From: JBBROS01 sp965213845
GTDB lineage: Bacteria; Pseudomonadota; Alphaproteobacteria; Acetobacterales; Acetobacteraceae
Direction of reading: 5' to 3'
DNA: 64,000 bases
Assembly (NCBI GenBank): GCA_965213845.1
Contig: CBDCAI010000014.1
Span: forward strand, 835,555 to 899,554
Made by a program: the position numbers and the translations under genes. Shown here piece after piece: positions 15,863 to 26,364 of this stretch (the stretch's first letter is position 1; each line of letters starts with the position of its first letter). The notes below the pieces were generated by a model, which did not search any database, was not told the origin of the DNA, and saw nothing but the letters and a program-made list of their open reading frames with translations.

Positions 15863-16705
15863 ATGACGAACGTCTGGAACGGCCTGGACCAGGCGACGCT
15901 GGACCGCGAATACAATGCGCGGGCCAGCGTGCCGGCTTTCGACGTGGAGCTGCGGCGCTACCAGGACATTTCGGCCGCGGCACGGGCCGCCCTGCCCCAC
16001 ACGGCCGGGCTGGTGTTCGACCCGGCATCCGGCTGCGCGCTCGACTGGTTCCCGGGGGCGCCCGGCGGGCCGGTGCTGCTGTGGATCCATGGCGGCTACT
16101 GGCGGGCGCTGTCGAAGGAGGATCAGAGCTGCGTGGCGCCCGGGCTCGTGGCGGCCGGGGTGCATGTGGCGGTCATGGACTACAGCCTGGCACCGGCAGC
16201 GTCGCTCGACCTGATCGTGCACCAGGTGCGGACGGCGGTGGCCTGGGTGGGCGCAGCGGCCCCGCGGTTCGGCGCCGACCCGGCACGGCTGTTCGTCGGC
16301 GGCTCCTCGGCCGGGGGCCACTTGTGCGGCATGGTTCTGGCGGCCCCGGCGGGTGTCGCGGGGGCGATCGCCCTGTCGGGCCTGTACGACCTCGAGCCGA
16401 TCCGGCTGAGCCACATCAACGCCTGGATGTCGCTCGACGCGGACGCGGTGCGCCGGCTCAGCCCGCAGGGGCTGATCCCGCCTGGCGCACCGGCCCCGCG
16501 GCTGCTCGCATCCTATGGCGGGCGGGAAAGCTCGGAGTTCAAGCGGCAGACCGAGGCCTATGCGGCGGCCTGGCGGGCGGCGGGGCACCGGGCCGCGGTG
16601 CTGCCGCAGGAGGCGCGCAACCATTTCGACATCGTGCTAGGCTTGGGCGACGCGGCGGACCCGCTGTGCCGGGCGGCCGTCGCCTTCATGCTGGAACGGG
16701 GCTGA
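15863..16705 (+). CDS. alpha/beta hydrolase, kynurenine-formamidase-like
   Basis: 280 residues. The oxyanion-hole motif WIHGGYW (about residue 78) and nucleophile elbow GGSSAGGH (about residue 153, Ser) are typical of arylformamidase/esterase members of the alpha/beta-hydrolase fold. The catalytic His is probably in ARNHFDIV near the end. The start at ATG 15863 follows a GGAGG sequence 5 bases upstream. The gene runs directly into the SPFH gene (3-base gap) and may be co-transcribed with it. Substrate not determined. Confidence 0.85.
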   Translation: MTNVWNGLDQATLDREYNARASVPAFDVELRRYQDISAAARAALPHTAGLVFDPASGCALDWFPGAPGGPVLLWIHGGYWRALSKEDQSCVAPGLVAAGVHVAVMDYSLAPAASLDLIVHQVRTAVAWVGAAAPRFGADPARLFVGGSSAGGHLCGMVLAAPAGVAGAIALSGLYDLEPIRLSHINAWMSLDADAVRRLSPQGLIPPGAPAPRLLASYGGRESSEFKRQTEAYAAAWRAAGHRAAVLPQEARNHFDIVLGLGDAADPLCRAAVAFMLERG

Positions 16706-16708
16706 ACC

Positions 16709-17617
16709 ATGTCTGTGCTGATCGTGCTGGTTGTGTTGGCTGTCGTGGTGATCCTGGGTGTGGGCCTGGGCGTGCGCACGGTGCCGCAAGGCCAGGTCTG
16801 GACGGTGGAGCGGTTCGGCGCCTTTTCGCGGCTGCTCAACCCCGGGCTGAACGTGATGCTGCCGCTGGTCGAGCAGGTCGGCCACAAGATGAACGTGCAG
16901 GAGATCGTGCTCGACATCCCCGAGCAGGCGGTCATCACGCGGGACAACGCGGCGGTGGTGGTGGACGGGATCATGTACTACCGCGTGATGGACCCGGTGA
17001 AGGCGGCCTATGGCGCGCAGAACCTGGTGCAGGCGCTGGTCAGCATGGCGATGACCAACATCCGCAGCGTCATCGGCGCCATGGACCTGGACGGCGCGCT
17101 GTCGGGGCGGGAGGAGATCAACGCCAAGCTGCTGGTGACGCTGGACCACGCGACGGCGCCCTGGGGGGTGAAGGTCAGCCGCGTGGAGCTGCGCAAGATC
17201 GAGCCGCCGGCCAACCTGGTGGCGGCCATGAACCTGCAGATGACCGCCGAGCGGGAGCGGCGGGCGACCGTGGCGCGGGCGATGGGCGAGCGCGAGGCGG
17301 CGATCGCCCGGGCCGAGGGTGCCAAGCAGGCGACGGTGCTGGAGGCCGAGGGACGGCTCGAGTCCGCCAAGCAGGATGCGGAAGCGCGCGAGCGGCTGGC
17401 CGACGCGGAGGCCAAGGCCACCATGGCCGTGGCGGCTGCGGCAACGGGCGCGGGCAGCGAGGCGCTGCGCTACTTCATCGCCCAGAAGTACGTGGATGCC
17501 ATCAAGGCGCTGGCGGCCAACCCGAACGGGCGGACGCTGGTGATCCCGGTCGAGACGGGCGGGCTGGCGGGCGGCATCGCGCAGGCGCTCGAGGCGATGC
17601 GGCTGGGCAAGCCCTGA
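16709..17617 (+). CDS. SPFH/band-7 (stomatin-like, QmcA-type) membrane protein
   Basis: 302 residues. One N-terminal membrane anchor (VLIVLVVLAVVVILGVGLGV) is followed by the SPFH domain: TVPQGQVWTVERFGAFSRLL, then EIVLDIPEQAVITRDNAAV. A long Ala/Glu-rich coiled coil (residues 180-245) follows. Such proteins form large ring or cage assemblies organising membrane microdomains, usually with an NfeD partner; the NfeD gene follows here by 18 bases, the standard arrangement. Ends in a short hydrophobic Gly-rich tail. Confidence 0.93.
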   Translation: MSVLIVLVVLAVVVILGVGLGVRTVPQGQVWTVERFGAFSRLLNPGLNVMLPLVEQVGHKMNVQEIVLDIPEQAVITRDNAAVVVDGIMYYRVMDPVKAAYGAQNLVQALVSMAMTNIRSVIGAMDLDGALSGREEINAKLLVTLDHATAPWGVKVSRVELRKIEPPANLVAAMNLQMTAERERRATVARAMGEREAAIARAEGAKQATVLEAEGRLESAKQDAEARERLADAEAKATMAVAAAATGAGSEALRYFIAQKYVDAIKALAANPNGRTLVIPVETGGLAGGIAQALEAMRLGKP

Positions 17618-17635
17618 CGAAGGGGGATCGTGGTC

Positions 17636-18061
17636 ATGACCGCGGGCGCGCTGTGGATGGTGTCGGGGCTGGTGCTGGCCGGGCTCGAGATGCTGGCGCC
17701 GGGCGTGTTCCTGCTGTGGATCGGGCTGGCGGCACTGGGCACCGGGGCGGCGGCGGAGGCGCTGGGCTTCGGCTGGCCCGGGCAGGTGGCGTTGTTCGTG
17801 GGGCTGACGGTGGTGCTGATCGGGGCAATCGGGCTGCGCCTGCGGGGCCGGTCCACGGCCGACCGGGTCAATGCGCCCGAGGCCGGGCTGATCGGGCAGA
17901 CCTGCCGGGCGGTGGCCTTCCAAGGACTGGAGGGCCGGGTCTCCCTCGGCGACGGGACGTGGTATGCACGGCTGGCGGCCGGGGGCACGGAGCCCGCTGT
18001 GGGCCAGGCGCTGCGCGTCGTGGGCCTGGACGGGACGGTCCTGCTGGTTTCGCACATATGA
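17636..18061 (+). CDS. NfeD-family membrane protein
   Basis: 141 residues: two to three N-terminal membrane segments (WMVSGLVLAGLEMLAPGVFL and PGQVALFVGLTVVLIGAIGL), then an OB-fold domain with LIGQTCRAVAF, GRVSLGDGTWYARL and LRVVGLDGTVLLV. This is the short NfeD type without the serine-protease domain, which partners SPFH proteins. ATG 17636 is preferred over GTG 17630 because the GGGGG Shine-Dalgarno sequence at 17622-17626 is better spaced for it. Confidence 0.9.
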   Translation: MTAGALWMVSGLVLAGLEMLAPGVFLLWIGLAALGTGAAAEALGFGWPGQVALFVGLTVVLIGAIGLRLRGRSTADRVNAPEAGLIGQTCRAVAFQGLEGRVSLGDGTWYARLAAGGTEPAVGQALRVVGLDGTVLLVSHI

Positions 18062-18072
18062 GGGAGAGAACG

Positions 18073-18759
18073 ATGCTGAAGTTCTATTACAGCCTGGCGC
18101 CCAACCCGATGAAGGTGGCGCTGTTCCTCGAGGAAGCCGGGCTGGAGTACGAGGCGATCCCGGTGGACACGCGGAAGGGCGACCAGTTCAAGCCGGAGTT
18201 TGCCGCGCTGAACCCGAACAACAAGGTGCCGGTGATCGTCGACGGCGGCACGACCGTGTTCGACAGCAGCGCGATCCTGCTCTACCTCGCGGAGACGACG
18301 GGCAAGTTCCTGCCGTCCGACAAGGGCGGCCTGCTGTCCTGGATGATGTTCGTGGCCAGCGGCGTGGGTCCCTATTCGGGCCAGAGCGTGCACTTCCGCC
18401 ACTTCGCGCCGGAGCCGAAGGACTATGCGGTCACCCGCTATGTGTTCGAGGCCAAGCGGCACTTCGGCATCCTGGATGCGCATCTGGCCAAGCACGAGTG
18501 GATGGTGGGCGACAGCTACAGCGTGGTCGACATGGCCGTGTGGGGCTGGGCGCGGATGATCCCGTTCGTGCTGGGCAGCAGCGCCACCGACATGGCGCCC
18601 TGGGCCGAGTTCCCGCATCTGAAGCGCATGTTCGATGCGGTCAGCGCCCGGCCCGCGACGGCTCGCGCCCTGGCGATCAAGGACCGGCATGCGTTCAAGT
18701 CGGACTTCGATGCCGAGGCGAAGGCGAACATGTTCCGCCATATCCCCAAGGCGGCCTGA
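18073..18759 (+). CDS. glutathione S-transferase family protein
   Basis: 228 residues. The thioredoxin-like N-terminal domain begins LKFYYSLAPNPMKVALFLEE; the cis-Pro region is NNKVPVIVDG and the glutathione gamma-Glu contact is FDSSAILLYLAE. The helical C-terminal domain contains the N-capping motif SVVDMAVWGW. This layout resembles YfcG/YghU-like and nu-class bacterial enzymes. Preceded by AGGGAGAG 5 bases before ATG 18073, 11 bases after the nfeD-like stop. A hairpin at 18772 probably ends the transcript. Confidence 0.93.
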   Translation: MLKFYYSLAPNPMKVALFLEEAGLEYEAIPVDTRKGDQFKPEFAALNPNNKVPVIVDGGTTVFDSSAILLYLAETTGKFLPSDKGGLLSWMMFVASGVGPYSGQSVHFRHFAPEPKDYAVTRYVFEAKRHFGILDAHLAKHEWMVGDSYSVVDMAVWGWARMIPFVLGSSATDMAPWAEFPHLKRMFDAVSARPATARALAIKDRHAFKSDFDAEAKANMFRHIPKAA

Positions 18760-18771
18760 GATCCGGCCCGT

Positions 18772-18798
18772 CCCCGTTCCGCGCGCCACGGAACGGGG
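18772..18798 (+). terminator. 10-bp perfect hairpin after the GST gene (probable terminator)
   Basis: CCCCGTTCCG (18772-18781) pairs perfectly with CGGAACGGGG (18789-18798) around a seven-base loop, 12 bases after the GST stop. No T-run follows, so either it is a GC-rich U-less terminator or an mRNA 3'-end stabiliser. Confidence 0.6.
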
Positions 18799-18890
18799 GC
18801 GGCCGCCTCGGCCCTAATCTCGACTTAAAATCCGTGTCTTCGTGTGCGTCACGAAGCAGGCCCGCGGCGCGGGCGAGTGGAGACCTTGGC

Positions 18891-19388
18891 ATGACCTTCC
18901 CGATCGTTCCCGGCCTGTTGTTCCTGGCCCTGGCCGTGGGCATTCCCGGTGCGCCTCCGCAGGGCGCGGGTTCGAGCGGCGGCATGGTCCAGCCCGCCCA
19001 GTTCCTCCCGCGCGACGAGGAGCCGCGGTACGACCGCCGCCCGGACGACCGGCGGTACGAGGAGCGCCGGTACGACGAGCGGCGGTATGACGAGCGGCGC
19101 GACGACCGCGACCGGCGTTACGACGAGCGGGACCGGGGCCGCGAGGAGCAGCGGTTCGAACCGGGCCGGCGCCAGGACCCACGGGCCGGCCAGCAGCAGC
19201 AACAGCAGCAGTTGCTGGCCCAGCAGGTGCGGGACGCGCAGACCCGGCACAATCAGGGGGTCGTCCAGCTGCAGCAGCAGTTCAACCAGCGCCAGATCAG
19301 CCGTGGGCAGATGGATGCCGGGATCGCGCAGCTGGAGGTGCGGATGAACGCCGAGATCCAGCAGGCCCAGCAGGCGCAGCGCCGCTGA
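18891..19388 (+). CDS. secreted Arg/Asp/Tyr- and Gln-rich repetitive protein
   Basis: 165 residues, family not recognised. A Sec signal (MTFPIVPGLLFLALAVGIPG) is followed by a charged section built from RYDERR-type repeats (residues 45-85, about six units), a Gln run near residue 104, and a helical Gln-rich tail predicted to be coiled coil (VRDAQTRHNQGVVQLQQQFN onward). It is likely periplasmic or cell-surface and largely disordered. A 7-bp hairpin (CTTCGTG/CACGAAG, 18838-18856) lies in its leader. Confidence 0.65.
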   Translation: MTFPIVPGLLFLALAVGIPGAPPQGAGSSGGMVQPAQFLPRDEEPRYDRRPDDRRYEERRYDERRYDERRDDRDRRYDERDRGREEQRFEPGRRQDPRAGQQQQQQQLLAQQVRDAQTRHNQGVVQLQQQFNQRQISRGQMDAGIAQLEVRMNAEIQQAQQAQRR

Positions 19389-19404
19389 ACGAGCGGTGCG
19401 TTCT

Positions 19405-19523
19405 GATATCGGGGGCCAACATCGCCGGGCCTTCTCCGCGCTGGCCGCGTTCGAGCCGCTGATGGCGCTGGTCGACCGTCCCGCACGCAACCTGACCTTA
19501 AGGGATCACGACCTCGCAACCGG

Positions 19524-19527
<4 letters not shown>
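19405..19527 (+). pseudogene. possible 3' remnant of an unidentified gene
   Basis: A 40-codon open stretch (GGQHRRAFSALAAFEPLMAL, ending DHDLATG then TAG) with protein-like composition but no plausible start, sitting between two convergent genes. It may be the tail of a deleted gene or chance; the family is not recognised. Confidence 0.2.
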
Positions 19528-21323
<1,796 letters not shown>

Positions 21324-21339
21324 GGCAGGGCCGGGCACC

Positions 21340-22471
21340 CTACTGGGCCTGGGCGCTGGCCTCGCTCCGCGTCGCCCCCACACGGGCGGCGAGGGCGGCG
21401 GCCATGAAGTCGTCGAGGTCGCCGTCGAGCACGGCGTCCGGGTTGCCCTTCTCGACGCCGGTGCGGAGGTCCTTCACGAGCTGGTAGGGCGCCAGGACGT
21501 AGCTGCGGATCTGGTGGCCCCAGCCAATGTCGGTCTTGGCGCTTTCCTGCGCGTTGGCGATGGCTTCGCGCTTCTGCAGCTCCGCCTCGTACATCTTGGC
21601 CTTCAGCATCGTCATGGCCGTGGCCCGGTTGCGGTGCTGGCTGCGGTCGGTCTGGCAGGCGACGATGGTGTTAGTGGGAATGTGGGTGATGCGGATGGCG
21701 CTGTCGGTCTTGTTGACGTGCTGGCCGCCGGCGCCGCTGGCCCGAAAGGTGTCGATCTTGAGGTCGGCGGGGTTGATCTCGATCTCGATCGTGTCGTCGA
21801 CCACGGGCGAGACGTAGACGCTGGCGAAGCTGGTCTGCCGCCGTGCCGCGGAGTCGAACGGGCTGATGCGGACCAGGCGGTGCACGCCGACCTCGGTCTT
21901 CAACCAACCATAGGCGTTGGGGCCGCTGACCTGCATGGTGGCGGACTTGATCCCGGCCTGCTCGCCGTCGCTCTGTTCGAGCAGCTCGACCTTGTAGCCG
22001 TGCTTCTCGGCCCAGCGGCCATACATGCGGGACAGCATCTCCGCCCAGTCCTGCGCCTCCGTGCCGCCGGCGCCGGAGTTGACCTCGAGGTAGGCGTCGC
22101 GACCATCGGCCTCGCCGGAGAGCAGGCTTTCGATCTCGAGGCGCTTGCCTTCGTCGAGCATGGCCCGGAGCGTGGCGATGCCGTCCTGGATCATGGCGGA
22201 GTCGCCTTCGCCCTCGGCCATGGCAACCAGGTCCATGGCGTCCTGCGCGTCACGTTCAAGCTTGCGGAGGCCGTCGACACCGCTGGCCAGGCGGTTGCGT
22301 TCGCGCATGACCTCCTGCGCATTGGCCGGGTCGTTCCAGAGCGCGGGGTCTTCGGACTTGTTGTTCAGCTCCTCCAGGCGGCCGATGGCGACATCCCAGT
22401 CAAAGATGCCTCCTCAGCAGCGCGAAGGACTGCTTGAGCTGAGCGTGAATCGAGTCGGATTCAGTGGACAT
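21340..22471 (-). CDS. prfB: peptide chain release factor 2 (programmed +1 frameshift)
   Basis: Terminates translation at UGA and UAA. The main frame shows the UGA-specific tripeptide in RISPFDS and the catalytic GGQ in SGAGGQHVNKTDSAIR. The reading frame starts at ATG 22471, reaches an in-frame TGA after 23 codons and must shift +1 at CTT-TGA-C to continue as DWDVAIGRLEEL, giving about 376 residues. This is the known self-regulating switch: scarce RF2 stalls at TGA and promotes the shift. It lies between mrcA (9-base gap) and the exporter. A caller ignoring the shift would start at the internal ATG 22308 and lose the N-terminus. Confidence 0.96.
22399..22414 (-). promoter_or_regulatory. prfB programmed +1 frameshift signal
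   Basis: Minus strand: AGGAGG (22409-22414), a three-base spacer CAT, then the slippery CTT-TGA-C (22405-22399). The Shine-Dalgarno-like AGGAGG immediately upstream and the in-frame TGA followed by C match the canonical RF2 autoregulatory site. Confidence 0.95.
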
Positions 22472-22480
22472 GGTCCGCCT

Positions 22481-25057
22481 CTAGTACAGGCCACCCACGC
22501 CGCTGTCGATGCCCACGCCGGGCCCGCCGCTGGCGGTCATGTCGCCCGAGGGCGCCTCGCCGCCACCGACGGTCCCCTGGGTGCCGCCGGGGTCCTGGCC
22601 GGGCTTGAAGGCGTCGGTGCGGGAGCCGTTGCCGGTGTCCCACGAGGCCATCTTGAGCCCCTCCGGCATGCGGAACTGCAGCGAGGGCCGGGTCTTCAGC
22701 GCGACGGCCATGTAGTCGTGCCAGACGGGTGCGGCGACGCTGCTTCCCGTCTCCTTGTCGCCGAGGCTGGTGTTGTCGTCGAAGCCGATCCACACGGCGG
22801 TGACGAGGTCGGCGGTGAAGCCGACGAACCAGGCGTCGTTGAAGTCCTGGCTGGTCCCGGTCTTGCCGGCGATGGCGCGGTTCAGCCCGGCCCCGGCAGC
22901 GAAGCCCGTTCCGCGCTGCACCACGCCCTGCATCATGGTCACCAGCTGGAACGTGCTCTGCGGATCGGCGATCTGCTTGCGGTTGTCCACCAGCACGGGC
23001 GGCTTGGCCGGGTCGGCACAGCCCTGGCACTCGATGCCGGAGGTGCGCCACACCACGTGCCCCTCGCGATCCCCCACGGAGTCGACCAAGGACGGCAGCA
23101 CTTCCTTGCCGCCCATCGCGAGGCCGGCATAGGCCGAGGCCTGGCGCAGGACCGTCGTCTCGACCGCGCCGAGGGCTGCGGGCAGCACCTTCGGCATGCC
23201 GTCGACCACATGAAACGCGATGGCGTTCTGGGCCACGGCGTCCATGCCGACCTTTTCGGCGAGGCGCACGGTGACGAGGTTGAGCGACTTCTCGAGCGCG
23301 ATCCGCATGGGCGTCGGGCCGTTGAACGACAGGTCGAAGTTGCCGGGGCGCCACTGGCCCTGCGTGCCGAGGTTCTGCACGAAGGGCGCGTCGAGCACGC
23401 GCTGGCTGGGCGACAGGCCGGATTCGAGCGCCGTCAGGTAAACCATCGGCTTGAACGAGCTGCCGGGTTGGCGCTGGGCCTGGGTGGCGCGGTTGAACTG
23501 GCTGCCATCGGCGCTCCATCCGCCGGACATGGCCAGCACGCGCCCGGTCATGGGGTCGAGGGAGACGATCGCGCCCTGGACCTGGGGCACCTGGCGCAAC
23601 GTCAGACGCTCGGCCCGGGCCGGCGCCCGGCCCTGGGCGGGGACGGCGGGCAGCGTCTCGACCATCACGACGTCGCCCACCTGGACGACGTCGCCCATGC
23701 GGCGCGGGGCGGGCCCTAGGCCCGTGGCACGGACGGACTTCGCCCAGCCGACATCCGACAGATACATCGACCCGACCTTGGATGCGCCGGTCTGCACGCC
23801 CTGCCCCGGCTGCCGCTCGACCCAGCCGAGCTTCGCCTCGGTGTCGGAGACATCGAGCACGGCGGCCAGGCGCCAGTCGGCCAGCATGCCGGGCGCGCGG
23901 GGCAGTTCGGCCAGGCGGTTGCTCCAGCCCTGCTTCAGCAGCGGCCCGCCATCCAGGTGGGTGACGGCGCCGCGCCAGCCGCCACGGCTGCGGTCGTAGG
24001 CCAGCAGGCCCTTGCGGAGCGCCTCGTCGGCCGCCGTCTGCAGCACCGGGTCGAGGCTGGTGCGGACGACGTAGCCGCCCTGGGTGGTGGCGTCGGCGCC
24101 GAAGCGGTCGATCATCTGGCGCCGGACTTCCTCACCGAACCACTCCGCGCCGGGCACCGTCTCGGGCCGCCGGAACGCGGCGGGCTTGATCGGCGTGGCC
24201 TTGGCCTGCGTTGCCTGCTCGGCCGTGATGGCCTTGTCGTCGGCCATGCGGTCCAGCACCCAGTCCCGCCGGATCTTCGCGGCATCGGCGAAGCGGAACG
24301 GGTTGTAGTTGTTGGGCGCCTTCGGCAGCGCGGCCAGGAAGGCGCACTCCGGCAGGCTCAGCTCGTCGAGTGCCTTGTTGAAGTAGGCCTGTGCGGCGGC
24401 CGCGACGCCATAGGACTGCAGGCCGAGATAGATCTCGTTGAGGTAGAGCTCGAGCACCTTGTCCTTCGACATGGACTGGTCGATTCGCACGGCCAGAATC
24501 AGTTCCTTGACCTTGCGGGCGATCGAGACCTCGTTGCCCAGCAGCATGTTCTTGGCAACCTGCTGGGTGATGGTGGACGCGCCGATGGGGCGCTTGCCCT
24601 GCCCGTACTGCATCAGGTCGACCCAGCCGGCGCGGGCGATGGCCACGGGGTCCACGCCCTTGTGGCTCCAGAACTTCTGGTCCTCGGCCGACAGGAAGGC
24701 CTGCTTGACCTGGTCCGGGATGGCCGTGATCGGCATGAAGATCCGGCGCTCGGTGGCCAGCTCCGCGATCAGCCGCTGGTCGCCGGCGTAGATCCGGCTC
24801 ATGACGCGCGGCTGGTAGTTGCGCAGGCCGTCGAGCGTGGGCAGGTCCGCGGCATATCGTTCATAGGTGTGCCAGCCATAGGCGGCGGCCCCGAGGCCGC
24901 CCAGCAGCGCCACGCCCAGCACGGTGCCGACCAGCCCGCGGAAGGCCCGCGCGACCTTCGACCGCTTCGCCTTCTTGCGAACCGGCCGCCCCGCAGCCAC
25001 GGGCCCAGGGGGCGCAGGCGCGGTTATCGGCGTGGGCTCGTCTGTCGGACCATTCAT
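22481..25057 (-). CDS. mrcA: bifunctional penicillin-binding protein 1A
   Basis: 858 residues. A cytoplasmic basic tail is followed by one membrane anchor (VGTVLGVALLGGLGAAAYGW, about residue 45). The GT51 glycosyltransferase has EDQKFWSHKGVDP (catalytic Glu) and GASTITQQVAKNMLL. The transpeptidase has QPGSSFKPMVY (Ser-x-x-Lys), EKSLNLVTVRL (SxN) and AGKTGTSQDFNDAWFVG (KTG). An OB-like insert separates the domains, as in other class A enzymes. It polymerises and crosslinks peptidoglycan. The tail after residue 810 is Gly-rich. ATG 25057 is chosen at the basic N-terminus; the amidase gene ends 5 bases upstream, so amiC-mrcA-prfB-exporter is one transcription unit. Confidence 0.95.
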   Translation of the reverse strand: MNGPTDEPTPITAPAPPGPVAAGRPVRKKAKRSKVARAFRGLVGTVLGVALLGGLGAAAYGWHTYERYAADLPTLDGLRNYQPRVMSRIYAGDQRLIAELATERRIFMPITAIPDQVKQAFLSAEDQKFWSHKGVDPVAIARAGWVDLMQYGQGKRPIGASTITQQVAKNMLLGNEVSIARKVKELILAVRIDQSMSKDKVLELYLNEIYLGLQSYGVAAAAQAYFNKALDELSLPECAFLAALPKAPNNYNPFRFADAAKIRRDWVLDRMADDKAITAEQATQAKATPIKPAAFRRPETVPGAEWFGEEVRRQMIDRFGADATTQGGYVVRTSLDPVLQTAADEALRKGLLAYDRSRGGWRGAVTHLDGGPLLKQGWSNRLAELPRAPGMLADWRLAAVLDVSDTEAKLGWVERQPGQGVQTGASKVGSMYLSDVGWAKSVRATGLGPAPRRMGDVVQVGDVVMVETLPAVPAQGRAPARAERLTLRQVPQVQGAIVSLDPMTGRVLAMSGGWSADGSQFNRATQAQRQPGSSFKPMVYLTALESGLSPSQRVLDAPFVQNLGTQGQWRPGNFDLSFNGPTPMRIALEKSLNLVTVRLAEKVGMDAVAQNAIAFHVVDGMPKVLPAALGAVETTVLRQASAYAGLAMGGKEVLPSLVDSVGDREGHVVWRTSGIECQGCADPAKPPVLVDNRKQIADPQSTFQLVTMMQGVVQRGTGFAAGAGLNRAIAGKTGTSQDFNDAWFVGFTADLVTAVWIGFDDNTSLGDKETGSSVAAPVWHDYMAVALKTRPSLQFRMPEGLKMASWDTGNGSRTDAFKPGQDPGGTQGTVGGGEAPSGDMTASGGPGVGIDSGVGGLY

Positions 25058-25062
25058 GTGCG

Positions 25063-25893
25063 TTACCCCCCCGCCACCCGGACCGCGCGGTTGCCGGCGG
25101 CCAGGAAGGTTTCGACCGCCCGCCGCAACGCCGCCGCCACCCGGGCGCGGTGCTCTGTACGACGTAACGCCGCCTCGTCCAACTGGTTCGACATGAACCC
25201 CATCTCGACCAGTACGCTGGGGACGTCGGCGGCCTTCAGCACCGCGAAGCTGGCGTGCCGCGCGGGGTTGCCGAGCAGCCCGATATCGGGCTGCAGGCTG
25301 GAAACCAGGGTCCGGGCGACGCGGGCGGAGCCCTGCCGGGTCTCCTGCAGCACCAGGCTGGCGAGGATATGGGCGACGTCGGGCGGCACGTCGTGCAGGG
25401 CCGGGCCGAGCCGGTCGACGCTGTTCTCGCGCACCGCCAGGGCGGCGGTCTGCGGGTCCGATGCGGTGTCCGCCAGGGTGTACACGCTGGCGCCACGCAC
25501 GCCATGGTCGGCGACGGCGTCCGCGTGCATGGAGACGAACAGCGCCGCCCCATGGTCCCTGGCGATGGCGACCCGGCGCGGCAGCGGGATGAACACGTCT
25601 CGGCTGCGGGTGAGCGCCACCCGGCAGCGCCCTCCGGCCTCCAGCTGCCGCTTCAGTTCCTGGGCGGCGGCGAAGGCGACATGCTTCTCCAGCGTGCCGG
25701 CGACGCCGATGGCGCCCGGGTCCTTCCCGCCATGGCCGGGGTCGAGCATGACCAGCGGCAGTGCGGCGGCAGGACGCGGCACCGGCCCGGGTGCGGGCGG
25801 CCGGGGTCGGGCGGCCGCTGCGGCGGACAGGCCGGCCAAGGCCGCCAGGAGCAGACGGCGTGGGATCACGGAGGGATCGGGCATGATGCTCAT
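25063..25893 (-). CDS. amiC: N-acetylmuramoyl-L-alanine amidase (amidase 3)
   Basis: 276 residues. A twin-arginine-type leader (PRRLLLAALAGLSAAAAA) precedes a Pro-rich linker. The zinc amidase domain shows VMLDPGHGGKDPGAIG (first zinc His), EKHVAFAAAQELKRQL (Glu), LFVSMHADAV (second His) and VLVEMGFMSN (catalytic Glu). It cleaves the amide between MurNAc and the stem peptide during septum splitting. It lacks an AMIN domain, so it is shorter than E. coli AmiC. ATG 25893 is used; ATG 25884 is equally possible. Confidence 0.9.
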   Translation of the reverse strand: MSIMPDPSVIPRRLLLAALAGLSAAAAARPRPPAPGPVPRPAAALPLVMLDPGHGGKDPGAIGVAGTLEKHVAFAAAQELKRQLEAGGRCRVALTRSRDVFIPLPRRVAIARDHGAALFVSMHADAVADHGVRGASVYTLADTASDPQTAALAVRENSVDRLGPALHDVPPDVAHILASLVLQETRQGSARVARTLVSSLQPDIGLLGNPARHASFAVLKAADVPSVLVEMGFMSNQLDEAALRRTEHRARVAAALRRAVETFLAAGNRAVRVAGG

Positions 25894-26364
25894 GTATCAC
25901 ATCAAGCCCGCCGCTGCACCGTCGACGTACCCCGGGTTCAGGGCGCGGAGATCGGGCCCGGGTGACGCCCTTGCAGGCTGCGGCGCTTTGCGCCATGGTC
26001 CCGCGCGTTCCGGCGATGCTGCCCGGCCGTTGCCTGATCGCTTCCCAGTCCGAGGACGGGGCCGCGGTCCCTCGGTGATGGTCGCTGTGTCGCTGCCCGC
26101 GCCGCGCATCGCGTCATCTTCGACGTGCGCGCCGGGGCCCGACCGTCTCACCTGGGCGGTGCCGCCGTGTCTCGGCTGCATCGGCCCGCCTTGCCAGGGT
26201 CTTCATGCCAAGCGTCGCGCCCGATCTCCATCTGTCCGGACCCGATACGGTGCACGTCGTCCCTGGCGACCTCCCTTCATGCCTCATCCGCAGCCACAGC
26301 GGTGTGTCCAGCGTCGGGAACGCTGGACCGCCCATGCGCGCGGACTCCAGGAGTTCCAATCCCC
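25894..26364. other. intergenic region between divergent amiC and rne
   Basis: About 470 bases without a convincing gene; short open frames here are Arg/Pro-rich and composition-driven. It must hold the amiC promoter and the rne promoter plus a long rne leader. A perfect hairpin lies at 26306-26328. No tRNA or riboswitch was recognised. Confidence 0.6.
26306..26328 (+). promoter_or_regulatory. perfect 9-bp hairpin in the rne 5' leader
   Basis: GTCCAGCGT (26306-26314) pairs with ACGCTGGAC (26320-26328) around CGGGA, ending 36 bases before the rne ATG. No T-run follows, so it is not a typical terminator. In enterobacteria, hairpins in the long rne leader let RNase E control its own mRNA; this could be an analogue, by inference only. 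Confidence 0.5.

Noticed and set aside
15628..18759. 1043-codon open frame on the + strand
   Set aside because: It is the GST frame extended upstream through the hydrolase, SPFH and NfeD genes; only the last 228 codons have family motifs, the rest is Gly/Arg-rich shadow.
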